From Bacteroidia bacterium (GTDB taxonomy: Bacteria > Bacteroidota > Bacteroidia > UKL13-3), in the NCBI GenBank assembly GCA_019454865.1, contig JACFNJ010000086.1, forward strand, positions 1-10,021: a DNA stretch of 10,021 nucleotides. Reading direction: 5' to 3'. Below are positions 1 to 7,590 of this stretch, piece by piece. Position 1 is the stretch's first letter, and every line of letters begins with the position of its first letter. A program made the position numbers and the translations under genes. Below the pieces are notes generated by a model. That model did not search any database. It was not told where the DNA came from and was given only the letters and a program-made list of their open reading frames with translations.

Positions 1-790
1 TGTGAATCAAGCAACATACAGTGATAACTGGAAAGCGGGGGGAACAAACTCCATAGCATTAAGTACTTTTTTAAATGCAAAAGCTGTACGTAAAACAGAT
101 AAAGACGAATGGTCAAACGATTTGCAGCTTTTGTATGGCACATTAAAAAACGAAGGACAAGACATTCGTAAAAATGCAGATAGAATATTTTTTGAATCCA
201 AATATGCACGTAAACTCTCTGCACATTGGAACACATTTGCTTCTGTCAACTTTATGAGTCAGTTTGATGCAGGTTTTGCATACAAAACAGTTGCCGGGGT
301 TGAAACATCCAAACGTATTTCCGGATGGTTAGCGCCTGGTTATCTTACTGAGGCATTAGGTTTTGAATACAAACCTGTTTCCTATTTTTCAACCCAATTG
401 GGTGTTGGTGCATTGCGTCAGTCATTTGTTACCGACCAAACTTTATATGATAAATATGCCCCAACCGATAAAGAATATAACGAATTGTATGGTGTGAAGA
501 GAGGGCAAGAAGTAAGAAATCAAGTTGTATTTCAATTGGTGGCAAACTTTGATAAAGATATTTTACAAAACGTTAATTTAAAAGCACGTTACTTAGGATT
601 ATTGGATTACGAAAGGTTAGAGCCAAAGTATATTGTTAGTCGTTTGGATGTTAGCTTAACTGCAAAAGTTAATAAATACATTAGCACCAATCTTACCGGT
701 GTGGTTTTGTTTGATTTTGACCAAGACAAAGATGTACAATACTCACAAGTATTATCATTAGGAATTCTCTACACATTTAATTCTAAATAA
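1..790 (+). CDS. DUF3078 domain protein, 3' part (5' end outside window)
   Basis: This is the C-terminal part, about 262 residues, of a Bacteroidota DUF3078 protein; its molecular function is unknown. The visible start reads NQATYSDNWKAGGTNS, the family's usual N-terminal core motif (xQ...NWxxGGxNS). That motif normally lies well inside the protein after a signal peptide, so the GTG at position 2 is an internal valine codon and the gene begins upstream of the window. Later family landmarks are also present: WSNDLQLLYG, a SKYARKLSAHWNTFASVNFMSQF-type stretch, GWLAPGYLTEALGFEYKP, and the KVNKYISTNLTG segment near the end. Short alternating strands rich in aromatic residues, ending in SLGILYTFNSK, suggest a beta-rich, possibly outer-membrane, protein; that location is inference. 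The stop is TAA at 788-790. The next gene follows on the same strand after 95 bp (counting to its ATG), with no hairpin in between. Confidence 0.85.
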   Translation, partial: VNQATYSDNWKAGGTNSIALSTFLNAKAVRKTDKDEWSNDLQLLYGTLKNEGQDIRKNADRIFFESKYARKLSAHWNTFASVNFMSQFDAGFAYKTVAGVETSKRISGWLAPGYLTEALGFEYKPVSYFSTQLGVGALRQSFVTDQTLYDKYAPTDKEYNELYGVKRGQEVRNQVVFQLVANFDKDILQNVNLKARYLGLLDYERLEPKYIVSRLDVSLTAKVNKYISTNLTGVVLFDFDQDKDVQYSQVLSLGILYTFNSK

Positions 791-885
791 TTTTAATTGT
801 CTTGTTATCGTTTAATGTGTAAATGGTAATCTGCTAAAAATAAATTTTGAAAAATTTTGGCACAATTATTAGTAGGTATTTTAGC

Positions 886-1407
886 ATGATAAGAACTTTT
901 ATGTTTTTAATGCTTGGCATTTTATATATGTCGGCACATGCACAAGATACTTTAAAAACAATGGAGCTGCCCGAATTTATTGCCGAAGCAAAACGTAATG
1001 CAGATTATGAAAAACGGTATCAAAAATTGGTGCGTGATGTAAAACGTGTTTTGCCTTATGCGAAGGTTGCAGGTTTTCGATTTCAATTATTGGAACAAAA
1101 CCTGCAACTATTACCAACTGAAAAAGCCAAGAAAGAGTATCTAAAGCGTACAGAAGAAGCCATTAAAGAACAATTTATGGATGACTTAATGGGGCTTACT
1201 CTTTCGCAAGGGAAATTACTTATAAAATTAATACATCGCGAAACAGGTAAAGATACATACACCTTGCTTAAACAGTACCGAGGCGGACTAACAGCAATGT
1301 ATTGGCAAGGTTTAGCCAAAGTATTTAATGCCGATTTGCATAACGAATACAATCCGGTTGAAGATTGGCAAATTGAACAAATAATTGCCGGCTTGGCAAT
1401 GGAATAA
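886..1407 (+). CDS. Exported DUF4294 family protein
   Basis: A 173-residue protein of the DUF4294 family, which is found in Bacteroidota and has no known function. I chose the ATG at 886 over the upstream TTG at 847. From 886 the protein opens with a compact signal peptide: an Arg at residue 3, a hydrophobic run at 5-15 and an AHA/QD cleavage site after residue 19. The TTG start would only add 13 polar or mixed residues in front. The core from about residue 40 to 160 carries the family pattern: a YEKRYQKLVRDVKRVLPYAK helix, a basic YLKRTEEAIKEQF helix, LSQGKLLIKLIHRETG and YRGGLTAMYWQGLA. It is helical and highly charged, and is predicted to be periplasmic. No strong Shine-Dalgarno sequence precedes the start. 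The stop lies 7 bp from the stop of the convergent M23 gene. Family assignment is firm; function is unknown. Confidence 0.87.
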   Translation: MIRTFMFLMLGILYMSAHAQDTLKTMELPEFIAEAKRNADYEKRYQKLVRDVKRVLPYAKVAGFRFQLLEQNLQLLPTEKAKKEYLKRTEEAIKEQFMDDLMGLTLSQGKLLIKLIHRETGKDTYTLLKQYRGGLTAMYWQGLAKVFNADLHNEYNPVEDWQIEQIIAGLAME

Positions 1408-1414
1408 AAAAGTT

Positions 1415-2377
1415 TTAGTCTAAAGATTGTGTTGGGCGCTCTGCCAATTGACGAATTGTAGCATAATCACTCTCTGATAAATCATTAAAGAAGTAATTGA
1501 TTGGGTTGATTTTTTTATCGCCTTTTATTACTTCGTAATGCAAATGTGGACCTGAAGATAATCCGGTATTTCCGATATAGCCAATTAACTCCCCACGTTT
1601 TACTCGTTGCCCTGGTTTTACTGCTGTTTTATACATGTGAGCATATAAGGTTTTATAACCAAACCCGTGGTCAATTAATACATGATTTCCGTATCCACTA
1701 AAACCTTTATCAGAAGGAATAACTTTACCATTTCCGGTTGCATATATTGGTGTGCCGGTAGGCGCTGTAAAGTCAATACCGCTATGTAGCTTGTATGTTT
1801 TATATATTGGATGCAACCGATACCCAAATCCGGAAACCATTCTTTTTAAGTCTTTGTTTTGCACCGGTTGAATTGCAGGTATTGAAGCTAAAAATTCAGT
1901 TTTGTTTGTAGCAAGTGTAGCAAGTTCTTCCATTGATTTGGTTTGTATTTTTACTTGTTCGGTTAGTGTATCTACACGCTCCAATAGTGCTTTTAATCCA
2001 TCACTACTTTCAAATTGTTCCAAATCTTTGTAGTCATCAAAAGTGGTTTTGTATGCGTTGTAATTTACCGGATCAGCTTCAAAAATTGCTCTGTAAATAG
2101 ATGCATCTCGTTCTTTTAAGTCTTCCAATGTTGCACTTAATTTATCTACTTTATGGCTAAGTAGTTTTGTTTTTAATGCATAATTATCAATCTCTCTTCT
2201 TAAAATTTTTTCTTTTGGCGAGTCAATAAAATTATACAAAATCAATAATAAACTTGCACCTGCAACAATACTGGCACTTAAAAAACCAAACACACGAAAT
2301 ACCATACCTCTAACATTGGTTCTTACTTTTTCAAAGTCTAAACTATGTGGGTTGTAAAAGTATTTTATTTTAGCCAT
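1415..2377 (-). CDS. Membrane-anchored M23 family metallopeptidase (LytM-type)
   Basis: A 320-residue zinc peptidase predicted to cleave peptide cross-links of peptidoglycan in the periplasm. Residues 1-25 are basic and cytoplasmic, and 26-50 form one hydrophobic membrane span (signal anchor). Residues 55-90 and 126-155 look coiled-coil, as in other EnvC/LytM-like proteins. The M23 domain covers about 180-295. The zinc ligands are visible as H198 and D202 (HSGID) and H280 (HLH), and the likely catalytic histidines as H247 (YAHM) and H278. Because all of these are present, the enzyme should be active rather than a degenerate LytM activator. The C-terminal tail after NPINYFFNDL and ending in QSLD resembles the tail usual in Bacteroidota orthologues. 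The gene is divergent from alaS, a neighbourhood common in this phylum. The ATG at 2377 has no Shine-Dalgarno sequence; a candidate -7 box lies about 30 bases upstream. Confidence 0.93.
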   Translation of the reverse strand: MAKIKYFYNPHSLDFEKVRTNVRGMVFRVFGFLSASIVAGASLLLILYNFIDSPKEKILRREIDNYALKTKLLSHKVDKLSATLEDLKERDASIYRAIFEADPVNYNAYKTTFDDYKDLEQFESSDGLKALLERVDTLTEQVKIQTKSMEELATLATNKTEFLASIPAIQPVQNKDLKRMVSGFGYRLHPIYKTYKLHSGIDFTAPTGTPIYATGNGKVIPSDKGFSGYGNHVLIDHGFGYKTLYAHMYKTAVKPGQRVKRGELIGYIGNTGLSSGPHLHYEVIKGDKKINPINYFFNDLSESDYATIRQLAERPTQSLD

Positions 2378-2408
2378 TCAAGCAGCTGTTGGTTTCTAAC
2401 AATAGGAA

Positions 2409-2417
2409 GCGAAAGTA
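2409..2417 (-). promoter_or_regulatory. Candidate -7 element for the M23 peptidase gene
   Basis: Read on the - strand this is TACTTTCGC, one substitution (C for T) away from the Bacteroidota -7 consensus TAnnTTTG. It lies 31 bases before the ATG at 2377, a plausible leader length. No good TTG element appears at the expected -33 distance; that region is a T-rich run. The identical nonamer precedes gatB, which strengthens the call. Confidence 0.5.
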
Positions 2418-2643
2418 ATAAAAAAAAATGAGTTATAAACTGTTGATGTTTCTCAGGTTTCTATCTTGTTACTGCTTTATAACGTTTATTAAAGCATAAT
2501 TGTATAGGTGGTGTTTTGTTAATAGTATAGCTTACCATTTGTGTTCGATTTTTAATAATTCATTGTTTGATAATCAGTAAGCCAAACACAATTGAGTGAA
2601 ATAACTAATTTATGGTTTGGTTATAATTTTTGGTTGAATACAA

Positions 2644-2674
2644 TTGAAAAGAATGGCAGGAATCATACATTTGC
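2644..2674 (+). promoter_or_regulatory. Promoter of alaS: TTG -33 element and TACATTTG -7 element
   Basis: A TTG at 2644-2646, a 19-base spacer and TACATTTG at 2666-2673 match the published Bacteroidota sigma factor consensus (TTG, about 19 bases, TAnnTTTG) exactly at the fixed positions. Transcription should begin about 4-6 bases after the -7 box, around 2677-2680, while the alaS ATG is at 2681. The predicted leader is therefore only 0-4 bases long. The promoter call is sequence-based; the transcription start is inferred. Confidence 0.65.
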
Positions 2675-2680
2675 AGCCAG

Positions 2681-5293
2681 ATGACAAGCGCAGAAATCAG
2701 ACAAAAGTTTCTTGACTTTTTTGCTTCGAAGGGGCATACCATTGTTCCATCAGCACCCATTGTAGTGAAAAACGATCCTACATTAATGTTTACCAATGCC
2801 GGAATGAACCAATTTAAAGATTGGTTTTTGGGAAACGAAACACCCAAATACAAACGTGTGGTAGATACACAAAAGTGTTTGCGTGTAAGTGGTAAACACA
2901 ATGATTTGGAAGAAGTAGGAGTGGATACCTATCACCATACCATGTTTGAGATGTTAGGCAATTGGAGTTTTGGTGATTACTTTAAAAAAGAAGCTATTGA
3001 GTGGGCTTGGGAGTTACTTACAGAAGTTTATAAATTGCCTAAAGACAGGCTTTATGTAACGGTATTTGAAGGAGACAGCAAAGAGGGTTTGGCATTTGAC
3101 CAGGAAGCAGCCGATAACTGGAAACTTTGGATAGATGAATCACGAATTTTAAAAGGTAATAAAAAGGATAATTTCTGGGAAATGGGTGATACCGGCCCTT
3201 GTGGCCCATGTACCGAAATACATGTGGATTTACGACCCGATGCCGAAAGAGCCTTGGTTGAAGGCGCAACTTTAGTTAATAACGATCATCCGCAGGTTAT
3301 CGAGATTTGGAATAATGTTTTTATGGAGTTTAATCGCAAAGCGGATGGAACATTAGAAAAACTACCTGCCCAGCATGTTGATACCGGGATGGGCTTTGAG
3401 CGATTGGTTAGAGCCATTGAAGGTAAAACATCCAATTACGATACCGATGTCTTTGTACCGAGTATAAAGTTTATTGAAAAACACTCCGGTGTACAATACA
3501 ATTACAGCGACAGCAAACAAGACATTGCCATGCGGGTAATGGCTGACCATGTACGTGCAATTAGTTTTGCTATTGCTGATGGACAATTGCCAAGTAATAA
3601 CGGTGCCGGTTATGTAATTCGAAGAATATTGCGAAGAGCTGTTCGATATCAATACCAGTTTTTGGGATTGAAAGAGCCGTTTTTGTGTAAACTTACCGAT
3701 GAAGTAATTGCAGATAGTTTTAAAAATGTATTTCCTGAATTGCATCAGCAAAAAGAGTTTGTAGTAAAAGTGATTAGGGAAGAAGAAGTGAGTTTTTTGA
3801 AAACAATTACAAACGGGATGAATATCTTAAATGCAAAATTTTTATCAGAAGAAAAAGTTATTGATGGTAAGGCTGCATTTGAATTGTCAGACACTTTTGG
3901 ATTTCCGCTTGATTTAACACAACTAATTTCTCGTGAAAATGGATTTGAAGTAGATGTTAAAGCTTACGAAGCAGCATTGCTTGAACAAAAGGAGCGAAGC
4001 CGCAAAGCTACCGAATTAACTACGGATGATTGGCAAATAATTGGTGATGAAAAACCAACTGATTTTTTGGGATATGATGTTACCGAAGCCGAGATTAAAA
4101 TTATTAAGTACCGTAAAATAAAAGCGAAAGGAAAAGTAAGTTATCAATTGGTATTTAATCAAACTCCGTTTTATCCTGAAGGTGGCGGACAAGTGGGTGA
4201 TACCGGATTTATTAGCAATGCCAACGAAAAGTTAGCAATCATTGATACCAAAAAGGAGAATAACTTAATCATTCATTTTTCGGAAACATTACCGGAAAAT
4301 ATTGAAGCTGCATATACTGCAATCGTAGATGTAGAAAAACGCAAGCAAACCGAAGCCAATCATAGTGCTACACATTTGTTGCATGCAGCATTACGTAGTG
4401 TACTTGGTACACACGTACAGCAAAAAGGTAGTTTGGTAAACAGTGAATATTTGCGTTTTGATTTTTCACATTTTACTGCAATGACTGCAGATGAAATAAC
4501 TAAGGTAGAACAAATAGTAAACTCAAAAATACGCGAAAACATACCATTGGATGAACGTAGAAGTGTGCCTATTGAAGATGCGAAAAAAATGGGAGCAATG
4601 ATGTTGTTTGGTGAGAAGTATGGCGAGCATGTTCGGGTAATTACATTTGATGATAAATACAGTAGAGAATTATGCGGAGGTACACACGTAAAAGCTACCG
4701 GAAATATTGGTGCATTTAAAATAATAAGTGAAAGTGCTGTGGCTGCCGGAGTCAGAAGAATAGAAGCCATTACAGCAAATGCTGTTGAAACATTAACAGC
4801 AAACCAATGGAATTTGGTGCACGAATTAAAGCAACTGTTAAGTGCTAAAGATTTGAAAAAATCCGTTGAACAATTAATGCAGGAAAAAGCAGAATTGGGA
4901 AAACGGATTGAGACGTTTGAAAATGAGAAAACGGTACAACTGAAACAAGAATTAAAACATAAAGTAACCCAAAGTGGTTCAATAAATAAATTGATTCAAC
5001 ACATTCAAATTGCATCAGCTGAACAGTTAAAAAACTTGTCTTTCCAGTTGCGTAATGAAATTGATGATTTGTTTTGTGTGTTAGGTTGTGAGTTAAACGG
5101 AAAGCCAATGCTTAGCGTAATAATAAGTGATAGCATTGTTTCAAATCAAAAAGCTCATGCCGGAAATATTATTAAAGAATTGGCAAAAGAAATACAAGGT
5201 GGTGGAGGCGGACAACCATTTTATGCTACTGCCGGTGGAAATAATATAAGTGGATTGTCAGCTGCATTGCAAAAGGCAGAATCTATTTTATAA
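2681..5293 (+). CDS. alaS: Alanine--tRNA ligase (AlaRS)
   Basis: Charges tRNA(Ala) with alanine in the cytoplasm and hydrolyses mischarged Ser- and Gly-tRNA(Ala). At 870 residues it has the normal bacterial length. Residues 1-250 are the class II catalytic domain, with DPTLMFTNAGMNQFKD at 32-47, the WEMGDTGPCGPCTEIH segment at 166-181 and DTGMGFERL at 234-242. The tRNA-recognition helical region follows to about 450. The editing domain (about 490-700) has all four metal ligands: H561 and H565 (HSATH), then C665 and H669 (CGGTH). The C-terminal DHHA1/C-Ala domain contains a coiled segment at about 712-760 and the glycine-rich loop GGGGGQPFYATAGG at 840-853. The start is firm, since MTSAEIRQKFLDFF aligns with the start of E. 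coli AlaRS. It is divergent from the M23 gene, and a lipoprotein gene follows after 17 bp, probably co-transcribed. Confidence 0.98.
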   Translation: MTSAEIRQKFLDFFASKGHTIVPSAPIVVKNDPTLMFTNAGMNQFKDWFLGNETPKYKRVVDTQKCLRVSGKHNDLEEVGVDTYHHTMFEMLGNWSFGDYFKKEAIEWAWELLTEVYKLPKDRLYVTVFEGDSKEGLAFDQEAADNWKLWIDESRILKGNKKDNFWEMGDTGPCGPCTEIHVDLRPDAERALVEGATLVNNDHPQVIEIWNNVFMEFNRKADGTLEKLPAQHVDTGMGFERLVRAIEGKTSNYDTDVFVPSIKFIEKHSGVQYNYSDSKQDIAMRVMADHVRAISFAIADGQLPSNNGAGYVIRRILRRAVRYQYQFLGLKEPFLCKLTDEVIADSFKNVFPELHQQKEFVVKVIREEEVSFLKTITNGMNILNAKFLSEEKVIDGKAAFELSDTFGFPLDLTQLISRENGFEVDVKAYEAALLEQKERSRKATELTTDDWQIIGDEKPTDFLGYDVTEAEIKIIKYRKIKAKGKVSYQLVFNQTPFYPEGGGQVGDTGFISNANEKLAIIDTKKENNLIIHFSETLPENIEAAYTAIVDVEKRKQTEANHSATHLLHAALRSVLGTHVQQKGSLVNSEYLRFDFSHFTAMTADEITKVEQIVNSKIRENIPLDERRSVPIEDAKKMGAMMLFGEKYGEHVRVITFDDKYSRELCGGTHVKATGNIGAFKIISESAVAAGVRRIEAITANAVETLTANQWNLVHELKQLLSAKDLKKSVEQLMQEKAELGKRIETFENEKTVQLKQELKHKVTQSGSINKLIQHIQIASAEQLKNLSFQLRNEIDDLFCVLGCELNGKPMLSVIISDSIVSNQKAHAGNIIKELAKEIQGGGGGQPFYATAGGNNISGLSAALQKAESIL

Positions 5294-5310
5294 TTTTAAA
5301 AAATTACAAG

Positions 5311-6060
5311 ATGAAAAAAACGTTTTTAGTAAGTGTACTATGTATTGGTTTATTTGCAATATCCTGCAAAACAAACGTACAGCAAAAGACAATAACGAAA
5401 AAGACAAATAGTGTATTAGAAACTAAGCAAAAATATTTTGCCGAAGGATTCTCATTTTATGCTGATAATACGGATGAAAACACACAACTGTTTTTTAAAC
5501 CCGATTCTATACTTGTATTAAAAACTCCCGATAAAATATTGCTAAATGAGAAACTAAACTTACATGATATGTTTAAAGAACCAATGGAAAATTATCTGGT
5601 AGCCGGAGGTTTTTTACAAATTATTGATTCAACACTTGAATTAACAAAAACAGACAAAACCAAAGCATACTATTATAAACTTCAACTAGAAAATAAACAA
5701 TACACCGGATACGGATACAATTTGTACGATACCCGAATCAATGGAAAATGGAGGCTTACACACATGAAAGGAAGTCCTATAAATCCTAACCAAGAAAACA
5801 TTCCGTATATTGAAATTGATGGCGAGAAAAATCGTTTGAGCGGGCAGATTTCTTGCAATCGTATTTTTGGTCCGTTTCAGTTACGTGGAAATAGTATTAA
5901 GGCAGGAGCTATTGCATCAACATTAATGGCTTGTCAAGATATTTTGGAATTTGCATTTTTGCGTGTATTTGATACTCCTGAATCCTATCGAATTGATGAT
6001 ACAATATTAACCATTACACTAAAAAACAAGGATACGGTGCAGTTTGAGCGAATGCCTTAG
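5311..6060 (+). CDS. META (HslJ-like) domain lipoprotein
   Basis: A 249-residue predicted lipoprotein. The signal peptide MKKTFLVSVLCIGLFAIS is followed by C19 in a usable lipobox (AIS-C), so mature protein should be lipid-anchored in the envelope. Residues 143-248 form a META domain of the HslJ type: W147 opens it, then IPYIEIDGEKNRLSG, the SCNRIFGPF signature (C182), the IASTLMAC segment (C208) and a closing TLKNKDTVQFERM strand. The two cysteines are the pair usually conserved in this domain. Residues 40-135 are a beta-rich N-terminal domain. Its opening YFAEGFSFYADN and following LKTPD recall the NlpE/COG3650-like domain that often precedes META in Bacteroidota, but the typical NEPFW core is not present; this link is inference. 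The exact role is unknown; stress or envelope protection is a family-level guess. No Shine-Dalgarno sequence or separate promoter was found. Confidence 0.87.
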   Translation: MKKTFLVSVLCIGLFAISCKTNVQQKTITKKTNSVLETKQKYFAEGFSFYADNTDENTQLFFKPDSILVLKTPDKILLNEKLNLHDMFKEPMENYLVAGGFLQIIDSTLELTKTDKTKAYYYKLQLENKQYTGYGYNLYDTRINGKWRLTHMKGSPINPNQENIPYIEIDGEKNRLSGQISCNRIFGPFQLRGNSIKAGAIASTLMACQDILEFAFLRVFDTPESYRIDDTILTITLKNKDTVQFERMP

Positions 6061-6097
6061 GCTTGTTTTTATAATAGTTAATATCATATAATTCACG

Positions 6098-6106
6098 TAC
6101 TTTCGC
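6098..6106 (+). promoter_or_regulatory. Candidate -7 element for gatB
   Basis: TACTTTCGC differs from TAnnTTTG at one fixed base and is identical to the element before the M23 gene. It ends 20 bases before the gatB ATG. A TTA at 6078-6080, 17 bases upstream, is the only candidate for the -33 element and is weak. Read-through from alaS and the lipoprotein gene may also transcribe gatB, because no terminator is visible in the 66-bp gap. Confidence 0.45.
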
Positions 6107-6126
6107 ACGTCTTTTTTATATAATAC

Positions 6127-7584
6127 ATGACAATTGATTTTGATAAATACGAAGCAGTAATTGGTTTGGAAATTCATGCGCAATTGCTTACTAAAAGTAA
6201 AGCATTTTGTGCCGATGCAGTTGAGTATGGTGCTGAGCCTAATACTTTGGTTAGCCCTATAAGTTTAGGGCATCCTGGCACATTGCCGGTACACAACATA
6301 GCAGCTGTAAAAAATTCAGTGAAGTTGGGATTGGCTTGTAATTGTGATATAGCTGCATATAATTATTATGCACGGAAAAATTACTTTTATGCGGATTTGC
6401 CAAAGGGTTACCAAATATCGCAACACACCACCCCAATTTGTGAAAATGGTTTTATCGAAATTAAACTAAAAGACGGAACTGAAAAACGCATTGGGTTAAT
6501 ACGCATACACATGGAAGAAGATACCGGAAAAAGTATGCACGACCAAGATGTGTTTGACACATTAATAGACTACAACCGAGCAGGAACAGCATTGGTTGAA
6601 ATGGTTTCTTTGCCGGATATGCGTACTGGTGAAGAAGCGTATCAGTACTTAACCGAAGTTCGTAAATTAGTACGTTACTTAGGTATTTGTGATGGAAACA
6701 TGGAAGAAGGGAGTATGCGTTGCGATGCAAATGTGTCTGTTCGATTAAAAGGCGAAACCAAATTTGGTACTAAAGTAGAAGTTAAAAACATGAACTCGAT
6801 ACGTAATGTACAACGAGCAATTGACTTTGAAATAAAACGCCAAATTGAAGCTATTGAAACCGGTGAAACTATATACCAAGAAACCCGAACATTCGAGGCA
6901 ACAAAAGGTATAACAATAGTAATGCGAACCAAAGAAGGTGCAAGTGATTATCGTTATTTTCCTGAGCCTGACTTACCACCTTTGCATATTACTCAAGCAT
7001 TTATTGATTCGGTAAAAGAGCAAATGCCTGCTTTACCAAAAGAGTTATTTTTAAAGTTTACCAATCAATTTGGATTGAGTGAGTACGATGCAGGTGTACT
7101 TACGGAGAGTAGAGAAGTAGCTGAATATTTTGAAGCAATTATTATGCATACGCAAAATATTAAAGCTGCTGCCAATTGGGTTATGGTGCAAGTAAAAGGT
7201 TACTTAAACGAAAACGCAATTGACATTGCACAGTTTATTTTACAACCAAATCAAATTGCAGATATTATTCAATTAATTGATGCCGGAAAAGTTAGTAACT
7301 CTGTTGCAACACAAACAATATTTCCGGCAATGATACAGCAGCCTGCAAAATCAGCATTGCAATTAGCTGAAGAGTTAAATGTTATTCAGCAAAGTAATAC
7401 GGATGAGTTGCAACAATGGATTGATACAGCTATAGCTAAATACCCTGATAAGGTAGCCGAATACAAAGGCGGTAAAGTGAATTTAGTAGCAATGTTTATG
7501 GGAGAGGTAATGAAGTTAAGTAAGGGCAAAGCCGACCCCAAAGCTGCAAGTGCTTTAGTAAAACAAACATTAGATAATTTATAA
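6127..7584 (+). CDS. gatB: Aspartyl/glutamyl-tRNA amidotransferase subunit B
   Basis: GatB is the tRNA-binding kinase/transamidase subunit of GatCAB. It activates misacylated Glu-tRNA(Gln) or Asp-tRNA(Asn) with ATP and amidates it with ammonia channelled from the GatA glutaminase. The 485 residues match the family's length. The cradle domain (1 to about 290) shows YEAVIGLEIHAQL (8-20), LGHPGTLPVHN (47-57), KNYFYADLPKGYQISQ (84-99), RIHMEEDTGKSMHD (126-139), GNMEEGSMRCDANVS (190-204), KVEVKNMNSIRNVQRAI (216-232) and DYRYFPEPDLPPL (274-286). A helical linker and the C-terminal YqeY-like tail (about 335-485) follow, ending with the conserved KGGKVNLVAMFMGEVMKLSKGKADP-type region. gatA and gatC are not in the window. 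The next gene starts 6 bp after the stop. No Shine-Dalgarno sequence is visible. Which amide tRNA it serves cannot be told from here. Confidence 0.97.
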   Translation: MTIDFDKYEAVIGLEIHAQLLTKSKAFCADAVEYGAEPNTLVSPISLGHPGTLPVHNIAAVKNSVKLGLACNCDIAAYNYYARKNYFYADLPKGYQISQHTTPICENGFIEIKLKDGTEKRIGLIRIHMEEDTGKSMHDQDVFDTLIDYNRAGTALVEMVSLPDMRTGEEAYQYLTEVRKLVRYLGICDGNMEEGSMRCDANVSVRLKGETKFGTKVEVKNMNSIRNVQRAIDFEIKRQIEAIETGETIYQETRTFEATKGITIVMRTKEGASDYRYFPEPDLPPLHITQAFIDSVKEQMPALPKELFLKFTNQFGLSEYDAGVLTESREVAEYFEAIIMHTQNIKAAANWVMVQVKGYLNENAIDIAQFILQPNQIADIIQLIDAGKVSNSVATQTIFPAMIQQPAKSALQLAEELNVIQQSNTDELQQWIDTAIAKYPDKVAEYKGGKVNLVAMFMGEVMKLSKGKADPKAASALVKQTLDNL

Positions 7585-7590
7585 AATAGT

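Larger units (their letters stand above)
2378..2680. other. Divergent intergenic region between M23 gene and alaS
   Basis: A 303-bp, very AT-rich spacer. Each end carries a Bacteroidota-like -7 element facing outwards: TACTTTCGC on the - strand near the M23 start and TACATTTGC on the + strand directly before alaS. The middle (about 2450-2640) holds no convincing ORF, tRNA, T-box-like structure or strong hairpin. The only symmetry I noticed there is a 7-bp inverted pair with a 39-base loop, too weak to call. Confidence 0.7.

Noticed and set aside
2..4. GTG as start codon of the first gene
   Set aside because: The residues after it are an internal DUF3078 motif that normally follows a signal peptide and further sequence, so the gene is cut by the window edge.
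2539..2591. Inverted pair TTGTGTT and AACACAA in the M23-alaS spacer
   Set aside because: Seven AT-rich base pairs across a 39-base loop are expected by chance in such sequence.
2378..2680. Possible T-box or other leader regulating alaS
   Set aside because: The promoter found directly before the ATG leaves no leader, and no T-box-like conserved bulge or terminator hairpin is visible.
4360..4770. 136-codon open frame on the - strand inside alaS
   Set aside because: It lies wholly opposite the conserved AlaRS editing domain and its translation resembles no family; it is a shadow frame. The same applies to the other antisense frames within alaS and gatB.
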